NCBI RefSeq assembly: GCF_032362555.1
Contig: NC_083505.1
Coordinates: 9,043,501-9,107,500, forward strand
DNA: 64,000 bases
Reading direction: 5' to 3'
Source of the DNA: Amyelois transitella
Taxonomy: Eukaryota; Arthropoda; Insecta; Lepidoptera; Pyralidae
Shown: positions 21,830-33,800 of the stretch, one piece after another
Numbering within the stretch: the stretch's first letter is position 1
How the letters are laid out: each line of letters opens with the position of its first letter
The notes under the pieces: model-generated
Database searches by the model: none
What the model was told of the DNA's origin: nothing
What the model saw: the letters and a program-made list of their open reading frames with translations, nothing else
Program-made: the position numbers and the translations under genes

Positions 21830-24800
21830 ATGGATCCAGTGTTGGACAATGATTGGATTGGAATTAAGCAGGAACCTGTAGAAGAGACAAAAAATGTCGG
21901 AAATATTGTCCGCAGTTGGCAAGCAAGGGAACTTGGAATAGTCCCATCCAATAGCCCTTCTAACAAAAAAGTCCTTGAAAATGCTGCTGAAGATATTCTT
22001 GTACGAAAACAACTTAATATTAGGGTCAGTATTACCAGTAATTTATAAGTTGATTACCAGCCACAAACTATATTTTTGATTTTATTGAGTACATTAGTGC
22101 CGTGTGGTTCCCGGCACCAGTACAAAAAATAATAGGACAACTCCATCTCTTTCCTATGGATGTCGTAAAAGGCGACTAAAGGATAGGCTTACAAACTTGG
22201 GATTCTTTTTTTTTTTGCCTATCAGTCTTTTCAAGACTTGGCTCTGTCTACCCCACAAGGGATATAGACGTGACTATATGTATGTATGTATGTACATAAG
22301 TACTGCATTCTGAAACCATATCTTCTACCTCTTTGGAGGTGTGGTATAGAGGATGGTCATAGTGGTACTCCAAATTTGATTTCTGTTCTACAGTAAAATC
22401 TCTTTATTCGCGGGGTATATGTTCCATAAATATGCCTCGAATACAGAAACCGTGAATACAGAATGGGGAAATTTATATGGGTTTATACGTTCCTAGATGC
22501 CAAAATAAAAAACGCAAATATATAAGAAAATCCATTTTATTGATGATTTTGAACATTTTGATTAATCATTATCCTCAGGCTTAGGCAATGGTTTGAAGAA
22601 TTTTGTTATTTTCTCTTGCTTGGCAGTTTTTAATAGCTTCGACAATTCAGACTGATACTCAGTAGTCGCATTAGCAATTTTCCTCTTAAAATTAAGACTT
22701 CGTTCCATAGATGGATCAAGGTTCACAAAGCAATTGCAAAGCTCATTTGCCATTATTAAACCTTCACTTAGATTTTTCAGAGTAAATGTCACATTTTCAG
22801 TGCTTGTGGAAGCGTCTTCTTCAATGGGCTGTGAATTTAACATTTCCTCCAAGTCGGTTTCAGTCAAATCTTGTCACTTGATTCTATCTGTTTGAACCCT
22901 TCTCGTCCTATTCCATTTGCAATTTCGGCTATGTTTGCTGTCAATGTTTGAACTTGCACGGATTCTTCATCATTTTCCGCAATCAGAGCAGACCATAGTT
23001 TTTTCCAGCATGACTTCAATGTGTGTGGTTTCAGTTCTTCCAATGATTCTTTTATGTTTACGATGCATTTTGCTATGTTAAATTTCTTCCAGCATTCCAT
23101 AACATTCATATCAGGATTACACTCCATATTATCCATATGAAATTTTAGACCCGCGAATAAAGAAATTTTTTGCCGCGAATAAAAAAATTAGGATGCATTT
23201 TTTTAAACCGCGAATAGTGAAAACGCGAATGACGGAAGCGCGAATAGGGAGCTTTTACTGTACTTCTAAAATTTAAGAGCTAACTCTTGTTTGTGGAATT
23301 AACTGGAGCTTCTTCCATTCATGTCTTTCCTCTATTCGTTTTTTTATTTGTTTGTATAAAATTTACTTTTTGCTTTATTTGATCAAAATATTTTATTTTA
23401 TGCCACCCTTTTCGTTAATTTTTTCTTCTTATTCAGTTTTTAAAAAAATCGTCATTTTCGAATAAATGGTCTACCTACCCTCTCCTATTTTATCGTTTTT
23501 AAACTGGTTCTTTCTTCTTGTTATAATTTCTAAATCCTATTTCTATCACTAAATATAAAAACAAATATATAAACACTTTGCTGTGGAACTGAAAGGTTTT
23601 AAGATGTAGTTCAGGTTGGGAGTAGCAAAGCAATTAGGTTATACAAAAACATATGAAAACCTACTGAGCATGCCACAGTAGCGGCTACTAAAGCACCATT
23701 TAAGTGAAAACTGTTTATAATAAGTGTTTTATTTTACATACATACAATCATGTCTATATCCTTTGCAGGGTAGACGGAGCCAACTGTCATGAAATTGTCT
23801 GAGAGGGCTGAAATGAAATGTTTGGCTTAATATGGAGATTCAAATAGTGACAGCTTGCTAGCCCATCGCCTATGAGAAGAATCCCAAGATTATTAGCATT
23901 ATCCTTAGTGGTGTAAATTATGCACTACCATATTCACTTTGAATTGTTTAAGAAAATTATAATACACAAGATTTTAAGATAAAACTAAAGGTTTAATGCA
24001 AAATATTTTAAGCCATACCCAATCCTAATCTCATATATTGAATTTATGTTTCAGTCATGTGATTTACCTGGATATCCAAGATCAACATTTTTGATGGTTT
24101 TCAGCCCAGATGGGTGAGTTCTCTGGTTTGGTATACATAATTTTATTCTCTTATATTCAATTATAAAACTAACTTAAGTATAGACAATAAATTTTATATT
24201 TTTATTTAAACTAGATTTTTTAAAATCAATTAAAATTAAACAACATAATACCTATATTAAATATGTATTTTATATTCATATTCCTTATTTGATTTTGTTG
24301 ATTTTTTTTGTCAATTTTTCAGCACCAAAGTGGCATCTACTCACGGGAACCACAATGTTTATGTTTCTGAATTAGCTAGTGGGAAGCATGTTCGTATACT
24401 TAAAGGTCATCCCCGCACACCCTGGTGCATCGCCTTCCACCCATCACACCCCCAGCTGATCGGTTCCGGTTGCCTTGGTGGCCAAGTACGTGTGTGGGAT
24501 ATTGAAAGTGTAAGAAAATTTTCATTATTTTATCATTTGCTTTAATATATTTACTTTGTTTAATAAATCTGTTAATATAAAGATAAAAAAAAAATAATAA
24601 TACATGAAATGAAATCACCCGAACTAATGTACCTAATAAATGCAAAATCAATTTTGTTTGTTATAACTTCACACTTAAACTGCTGCACCATTCTCTGTGA
24701 ATTATTGCAAAAAACAGAGTACACTAAAGCTTGTAAAATGTATTTTGCACTCATGGCAATATATAGGTATTATAATTGCAAGTTGGTCTCGGGCTCCTCA

Positions 24801-27800
24801 CAGAGGAGATTGCAACAAAAACAAATGCCAAGATGTTGATGATGATTTATTGTTACAGGGTGGAAGTGAAGTGTGGAATGTTCGCAGTGAGACAGTGATA
24901 GCATCTATTGCATTCCATCCTCGTGAGCAGCTGTTAGTTATTGCAACACATAATGAACTTTATTTCTGGGATTGGAGCCACCCAGCACCTTTCACTAAAG
25001 TGTGTACTAACAATGTCAACGAGAAAGTTAGGTAAGAGCTTTTATTAACATAATATTCTAACTTTTTCTTAACATTCAGTCATTCATTCCTTCATAAAAT
25101 CACATCTATATCTCTTGCGGGGTAGACAGAGCCAGCAGTCTTGAAAGACTGACAGGCCACTTATACCTGTTTTAAGATATGTTTTTTACACTTATAAAAT
25201 GAAAAGATTAAATTAATACGAAATTTGGATCAGCAAAGCTGATGTTAGTGTTTCTTATTGTCCCCTAAACTTTGTAATAACATGTTAACTAAATTTGTTT
25301 ACAGGTATGTCGCTTTCGACGCGCTGGGACACAAACTGATAACTGGGATATCATACATACCTGGTGGTCCTCAAACACTACTGCAGGAACAACAGCCATT
25401 GCGACCCACAGCTAACACAAGCAATAGCAGAAGAGATGACTCTGACGATAATAGCGACAGGCCAGCGGAAACCTCGGGAAGCTCTGAAGATCTTATGGCG
25501 AATTCATATCAAAACTTAGTACAAAGATATGATAGCCTCGTAAGGAATTATCAGCGGTTGTTTAGAGTTCGACATAGGCTGGTGAATATCAACAACCCTT
25601 CACCACCAAGTACCGTAAGTACTTATTTCTCATTATTAAATATACCTACCTAGTTTTTCAAATAATTTTTTTACACAGATTTATGAACTCATTTTCAATT
25701 GTACTGTCATTACTTTCATTTCACATTTCAATTGTATCATATTGATTTGCTGATGGTAACTAACTACGACAGCTTTTTTCTGTCTAAAAGCCCACGTAAA
25801 GCGTGATGCCGCCTCTGTGATTAGTTTAAGAAGCAGCAAACTGTAACACGTTTTTTTATCATCAGCTTAACCGGAAAACGTCCACTCCTCTAAAGAGATC
25901 CGCCTTGAACGATAGGAACTTGACCTGATTTTAGAACCTTGACTTTCCGCAACCTTGATTCGGTCGTCCTATGGTTGCTTTTCAAAATCTACCCTATCGG
26001 GATTGCCACATTTGCCACCACTTGGCGATCTATTTCAATCTGAAGTATTTGGGCATCATCACGGTTTTAGATTGACCGAGGCACGGACCCGATGGAGACG
26101 GACGCGTCGCCGAGCCGCGGCACGCCGCTGTGGTCGCCGGCCCGCGCCGCCGCTCCGCAGGACAATGGTAGGGACCCAAGACCCACAAGATTTTACTTTC
26201 GCGTTCTAAATACCTAACGTGACATTATTTTTGGATTCTGAGGTAAGTTTTTAATGATATTAAACAATTAAAGAGATACAAATGAGATCAAAAATCCACA
26301 TATCATGTAATTTTCATTTTGTAAGCCCAACGGATATTTTTTGTTTTTACTGTTCATACTTTCATTTCCCGTTTTACAATTTGGCAATCGAATATAAAAT
26401 TGTAATTGCTTTATTCGTTACGCACGTAAACACTGTTTACATTACTTTTTTTTCAATTTTGTTTCATAGCTAACGCAAGCAGTTCCAGGAGACAAGACAG
26501 CGGAGACAGCGAAGGTGAAGGCAGCAGCAGTCGCTTGTTGAATCTCGACGTTCTGTCCATCAACGGGAACTCATCATCGAGTTCCAGGTATAGGATGAGA
26601 CAAAAATATTGTATTATGTTGTTCAATATTTCTGAAGATGCGGTACCTATAAGTACCTCTTACAAACAAATAATCAAAATTACTAACTTTCTTTTTCTTC
26701 AGCATATATTCAGCCACTGCTGGGCATATGCCTCTCCAATATCTAACAACTAACTTTACCTCTCTCTTATATTACAATAACTAGAGTACACTAGCAGCTA
26801 CGCACGCGCGTAAAAAAAATTGCTTCGCGGTAATTTTAGCCGTCTCTTAGGGCATCTCTAGACTGCTTAAAGAACCTATGCCAAATTTTTAAGTCTCTAA
26901 AACCAACGGTCTGTTGGTCAGTCAATCAGTACTTAATATATATATATAGATTTTCTAATACGATATTTCTATTTTTAAATTTTTATTTCCAGAAATCTTG
27001 AAACAACATCAAATCCAAGACAATCAATATTTGGATCAAGATCTTCAGCGTTTATGCCGCTAAGCGAAGCCTACAGACGCACAGCTCGGGCGGGAGAGGC
27101 TTCTGAACGTTCCAGTAGACTTTTACCAAACCCTTTTTCATCTACCAACACTGCGCCAAGAGGCCCCACTAGGCTATTCCCCGACTACCGGCTACAACAA
27201 TTTATTAGAGAGCTGAACAACTCGTCCCGTACCAGCATTTTTACATCCTCAAGACAGGATTCCGACCGACAAAACTTTGCACATGATTTCGCACGACGAA
27301 GACGAAATTCATCACCATCTACATCTCGAACTAATCCATTACACCCAAATGATTCTCCGTCAACATCTTCAACACCACCATTGTCTAATTCTGCAGCTGC
27401 AACCCGAGCTACTCCAGGGCCGTCTAGACCGACAATGACAAACTCATCAACACAAATGAGCCCCTCAAGTGCACCCGTTGATGCCCAAAGTATTAACGAA
27501 AGCCTTGATTTGATTCGCGATATTTTAAGAGATTCTGGTACAAGATTATTAAATTTGATCACAAATATGTCTTTATCAACACTAGCTAGCGTAGAACGAA
27601 ATAGGCGGTTAAATAACTCGCGACCGCATTCTGACGACAGCGAAGGCAGCAGCCGACAAAGGCCGCCTATTAGAACTCGCGTACGATTATTTAGTTCTAT
27701 TATAAGGCGAGATCTCCTAGCGTCAAGTTCCGATTCTGATAGCGATCAGTCTTTGGAAGTCAACATTTTTCGGACGAGAAACACAACTTTTCGAGAAGAC

Positions 27801-30800
27801 GATGCGAGAGTCGACGATTTAAGCAATACAAATGACCCTGTTCCAGACAACGTGCCGCCTGCAACCAATCGGATGGTTTTCGAGCTTAACAACGATGCTC
27901 GAGATCGGGAATCGTTCAAAATTTCTTTGCCTAAATCTTTATTTAGGGTTCGATCACAAAGTAATGCAACTGGAGAAGATGTCTCTTCTAATACACAAAT
28001 TAATTTAGAGTCCAATCAAAACAGCCCCTCAACATGTGGCGACAGAGCATCAACAAGTAAGGAAGGTGAATCAACGGAAAGGGATTCAACTTCGACAAGT
28101 AGGATTGGCACATCGACTAGTATTGATGGTGCATCGACAAGTAAGGATAGCCCATCGTCGACTATAATTACAATTCCTAAGTATTTATTTAGAGGTCGAT
28201 CAGAAAGTAATACAACTGGAGAAGATACCTCCTCGAGTACACAAATTAATTCTGAGTTCAATCATAACCGCCCATCAACAAGTCGCCAAAGAGCATCAAC
28301 AAGTAGGGAAGACGAATCTACAAAAAGGGATTCAGCTTCGACCAGTAAGGATAGCCCATTGTCGACTATAATCAAAATTCCTAAATATTTATTAAGATGT
28401 CGATCACAAAGTAATGCAACTGGAGAAGATGCATCCTCTAATACACAAATCAATCCAGGGTTCAATCATAACCAACCATCAACAAGTCACGAACAGGTAT
28501 CAACAAGTAGGGAGGGTGAATCCACAGAAAAGGATTCAGCTTCCACAAACAGGATTGACACATCGATTAGTATTGATGTTGCATCGACGAATAAGGAAGT
28601 TCCATTGACGAGTAGGGATGTTCCACCGACAAGTAGGGATAGTCCATTGACTAGTAGGGATGTTCCATCGACGAGCAGGGATGTCCCATCGACGAGCAGG
28701 GATGTCCCATCGACGAGTAGGGGAGTCCCATCGACGAGAAGGGATGGCCCATCAATGAGTAGAAATGTCCCATCGACAAGTAGGAATAGTCCATTGAGGA
28801 GTAAGGATGGCCCATCGACGAATAACGATGGTCCATCGACGAGTACAGATAGCGCATCGACAAGTAGAGATGGTGCACCGACAAGAAGCAATGTGGTTTC
28901 TTCAGAGGAAGCTTTTAGAAAAGTGAAAGGAGGCGTAAAAGCACTACACAAACATACAGCGCAATTAGCAGATATATGGGTACACGGGAATCGGATCACA
29001 ATCCGCGAATTGCGCATTATGTGGGAAAATCTAAGGCGACGCGTGCTAGCATTACACAGAGAAACAGGAAGACAAGACGTACCAAGTTATTACACTCGAT
29101 CTTTACTAGAAAGATGTATGATGCTGACTGAAATGTCGGATAATCTTAATCTTGTGTCTAATAGGAACGCAAGAAGTAATCAGAGAAACGATGTTGGTAG
29201 TAGACCAGGAGAAGAGGCTCGTGACGAATCTAATCCAGATAATTTGGGCACTTCAAACCGCAGTGAAAGTAACACCTCGACTGGCAACACAAATGACAAT
29301 AGGCAAACACAACCACCTCGTAGGTCGGCAGCGGCTAGATCACCAAGCTTCCGTTCCTTACCATCCATGAGAAGAAGGTTACTTTCTAGTTATAGATGGA
29401 GGCCAGAAGATGAACTAAGAAGAAGGTACCGCATTCCAACTTCTAATCGTCTCACCGCTCGTCGTAGAGAACTAGCACGAGCTTTTGAAATTAGTGCTAG
29501 TCGCCATGAGATACGTATGCGAGCCATGCAAGTACTTTCAATCATGTTTAATATGATGATGATGTGCCTGGAAGAGCGCGGTCTCAGTCAGATCATTATT
29601 GATATGTTGCGAACTTTGAAGAAAGCACTGGCATTGACATGTTTAATCTTCATGATGAATAGAAACCGTGCAGGAAGCAGTAATACACCACCTACCCAAA
29701 ATGTGGATTCGCTCAATGTCATACGCATTCAGAATGTCGATCATACCGGTCCCGTCAACGTTGATGGCCCTGACGACCCTGCCTCCCCACAAGTGCCTAA
29801 TGAAACAGAAGATTATCAAAAAAAGAGCGAAGAAAATAATGAGACACAAGAGCCAACACCTTCAACTTCACAAGCTCCACCTTGTCCAACGGCATCTGCT
29901 TCTAATAGAGCTTCACAAAGATGGAGTAATAGACTAGCCGTACAAATTGCTGCGGCGAATAGAAACAACTCCGCGACAGCTAGAAGTAGACGAGATCTTT
30001 ACCAAGAATGCAAAAGACTGAAAGCCCTACATAGAACAAATCCAACTGCTCATCCATTAATTAAAAAGAGAGTTTTACCACCTGCATCAACTTACAGAAT
30101 ACCAACGCTGCGTCTTTTGCCAAGTACATTAAAATGTTCCGGTTTGGTAACACCGAGGCCAAGACCCGTAAACAATGACGAACCAGTCGCCGGTCCGTCG
30201 AATGAATCCCCTCCGGCTGAAAATCAGAACCGCGAATCGCTAATGAATGAATTTGAGCACAGAGTCAATTTGATTCGTATAGCACACGCTCAAGCAGCTG
30301 GCTTGCGACATGCTGCACGAAACAGATTTAGGCGTCTTCAAACAATTCGCTTATACACTCCATCTTCGGTACGGGAAATGTTTGCTCTTCAGACTAATAA
30401 TTCTGATACCCAACCGGGAAATCGCTCACCCCAAAATGGTTCCGAACTTGGCGGTAGACGTACTTTTGCTGCCTATGCACCTGTAGCTCCCCGAGCAGAA
30501 TCAAATGGCAGGTCACTAGATGATTTCCGTGCGGCATTTAATAATTTGACAATGCCGCTGATGCAAGTTAACGATCAATCCCCACCTAACGCGGAGGCTC
30601 AAGGACCGCAACCGCAAAGATTTCCTCGAATACATGAATATTTGCAGCCAATCATATTAGCTCAGGTAAGATAAATTATTTTCTTTTAGGTTAATTATTC
30701 ATTATTATTTTGAAAAATCCACACTAATATTATAACGAGGGAAAACCATTCGAAAGCTACATTATCAACGAGTAACATATATAGGCTATATTTTATTTTG

Positions 30801-33800
30801 GAAAAATAATAGGGTTCCGTAAGATTTTGGGTTTTTCGGATACAAGTTGTAAAAAATCAACCAGAAAAGTAACTTATTTAGCATACGCTGCCTAAACTAT
30901 AAAAGATAAAATCATATAATGATTTAATTAACTGTAGATCTTATAAATATCCATAAAAAGTCCGCAACACACTATATCTGTCTATGTCGAGTGGGGCAGA
31001 ACAACCATTTTTTATTTAAAAATCTTTTTTATTATATGCTGTTAATCCTTATCAGAATAATATAAAAAATATCTAATTATAGTTTATGTAGATAATATTT
31101 GATCTTTGAATAATTTAAATTGGATGTTTGATTTTGAAGTTATGGCGAAATTAAAATACGAGTAATTACGATTTCTGCCGTACGGCCCGTTGGGAAATGG
31201 GCGTCACTAAGGCGGGTGTCTTTCTAGTTATGTAATGTAACTGATAAAATATTTTATTGGTAGTAATCCAGACCTAAAAAAAAGATTAATTTTATTGTAT
31301 GTTTGTAACGGATAAAATCAAAAACTACTGAACCGGTTCCAAAAATTCACCATGTTAACCGCTAAATTATCTTAAAGTGCCATAGGCATTTATTTGTTTG
31401 AAATATGCAATTGAGATTTTAGACAAACCAATCAATATTTATAAAGAAATCTGGGAAGAAGAAAAAGAAGAATAAGTAACTATAAGGTATTTATATGTTA
31501 AAAGATATATGAATTAATAGGTGCATTTTGAGCAATATTACTACACCAAGATATTAATCCTAATGATAAAAGTTATTAAATCATCAAGATAATTTAACGG
31601 AGAAATTTTTTTCCCTATACGGCACATTAATGGGATTGATAGATTCTGAAATAACGTGATATTAAAATGCGCGCTCCGAATTATTTTAAGTACATACGTA
31701 GGTACTGTTAACCTTGGCTAGAGCGTCTGCGTCGGTGTTCGAATTCGAATAGATACAGTGACCGAGTTAAATAAGAAAACAATGCGTGTGGATGTCCAGG
31801 TTTAAATCCTTCCTCGACTATGTACCAATGATTCATTTCTTCAAATCATTAGTTTTAGTTTTTAGAGTTTCGTTCATTAGTTTTAATATTAACAGATGTA
31901 CGGTGATTTTTAATTTTTGATAGTAAAAAATATATTACTTATAAAAAATTTTGTGATAAAATATCTCCGCGATTTCTTGAGCGAAAATTTCCCTCGGGAA
32001 TAGTAAATTAATACTTTGTACTCCGAAGGATGCGCCATATATGTATTGAATTTGTGTCGTTTTAGACAACCCCTAAAAAGTTACGCGTTAAGTAATAATT
32101 CCTAAGTAGGTATATGCAAAGATTCAAAATTGGTTGTGTGGAAAAAGCATTAAGAGGTAACAAATACGAGGGTCAAACTGAAAGTTTTTAGAAAATCAAA
32201 AACTGAGCATTCTACTATAATATTATTTTTATTATATCTTTTCAAAATAGTGTCTCTTTACGTCAATACGATGGAACCATTGGGAGAAGCACCTTGCCCA
32301 CTCTTCCTTAAGTGTCTCTTTGACGGCCCTTTCAAACGCAGCGACTGCGACCACTCTGCATTAACTGTTTTTTTGATCTAGAGGATTTGAAATCCGAATT
32401 CATTTTTTAACATAACAAATGGCCAGTTCTAAAAACTTTTAGTGTCGCCCTCGTAAAACTTAGAAGGACAAATGTATCTGTCATCCCACGGGAATGTCTA
32501 TGAAAACTATTTAATTAAATAACGTTAATTTGGCACGTTTTCTTAGATTTCCCGAAATTACCGCAGGAGAGAAAAACGGTTCATTGTGCTAACAAATTCG
32601 TAGGCTAGAGCACGCCTAAGCCTTTAGGAGTTTTCATCCAGGAAAAAGACTGAAGGATGTCCTAAGAAAGAAGATGACGTTTGCAGTTCATTGCGTGACT
32701 TTGAATTTGTTAGCGTAGATTACATTGATGCTAGTCGTTTCTTTGATCTAAATATATTATTAAACATTTCTGTTTTGTAGATTATTCCATATTTTACAAA
32801 TTGTTTATAAACTTATTCATTGTAATATAGAACGCGATGGTGTTGGACGTGGAGGGTGGGGGAGGCGGCGAAGGCGGCGGCGGCGGGGGCGGGGGCGGGC
32901 CGAATGCAGTAGGCGCGGGGGGCGCGGCGCGGCGCATGAGCGGGCTCGCGGGACTGCTGGACGCGGGCATCATCTCCGAGCCGCAGTCCCCGCCCTCACA
33001 CCGCGTGCAGGCCTGGGACTTTACCACCGGAGACACGCCCGACATCGCTGACAGTGAGAGCTATTCTAAACTCGTCCGTAACATACAACGTGATGGGAGT
33101 AGACGTGGAGGGGGGTAGCAAATGAAGCGGGCTATTTGTCCATACATACATATAATCACGTCTTTATCTCTTGCGCGGTAGACAGATACAACAGTCTTGA
33201 AAAGACTAATAGGCCACGTTCAGCTGTTTGGCTTATTGATAGAATCGAGATTCAAATAGAGACAGGTTGCTAGCCCATCGCCTAAAAAAGAATCCTAAGT
33301 TTATAAGCCTATCCTAAAGTGTCACCTTCTACTATTACCTAGTCCTTTTCTTTTTCCCGTTGGTGCCGGAAACCACACGACAATGTTGAACAATCGTAAA
33401 ACAAAATATACACTCATCTGTGAAAAACAAGAAACAACATTTAATGCCCTGATTTTGGGGTTTATAATGATTCTTAATATACATATATTTAGTAAACATA
33501 AATAAATCAGGCACGAAGAATGTGGTGGTGCAGCGATGCAAAATTCACAACGACGCCAGCATCGATATCTCCAAAGACGGACGAATATTGGTCGCGTTAC
33601 TTCCCGTGCCGCGATTCAGGAACCGTGATTTAGCAAACCATTGGCTTGGTGAGTAAAATTGTATAGCACATTATAATAGAAATGTTGTTCGTTGCCTCTT
33701 AGCGCTTGTCCTGGTTTCATCCTTTTTGGGGACCCATGTATGCCTTTCGACCATGATTTAGAAATGGGTCTCTCTTTCTCTAGCCACTCCCTAATTACTG

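Noticed and set aside
24697-24858. Extension of AMBRA1 exon 4 upstream of 24859
   Set aside because: A clear CAG acceptor at 24856-24858 and the WD40 match start at GGSEVWN. The upstream part is intron.
28599-28880. A CRISPR-like array of regular repeats
   Set aside because: The 21-bp units are contiguous without spacers, lie in a eukaryotic coding exon and keep the reading frame.
28487-29017. A 176-codon antisense frame inside AMBRA1 exon 8
   Set aside because: It is the antisense reading of the 21-bp coding repeat, whose periodicity keeps several frames open. No splice or family support.
32837-33118. A separate gene in the glycine-rich GC-rich frame
   Set aside because: It is AMBRA1 exon 9. 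The frame ends at a GTGAGA donor, and the last residues ([13 protein letters not shown]) continue in exon 10.
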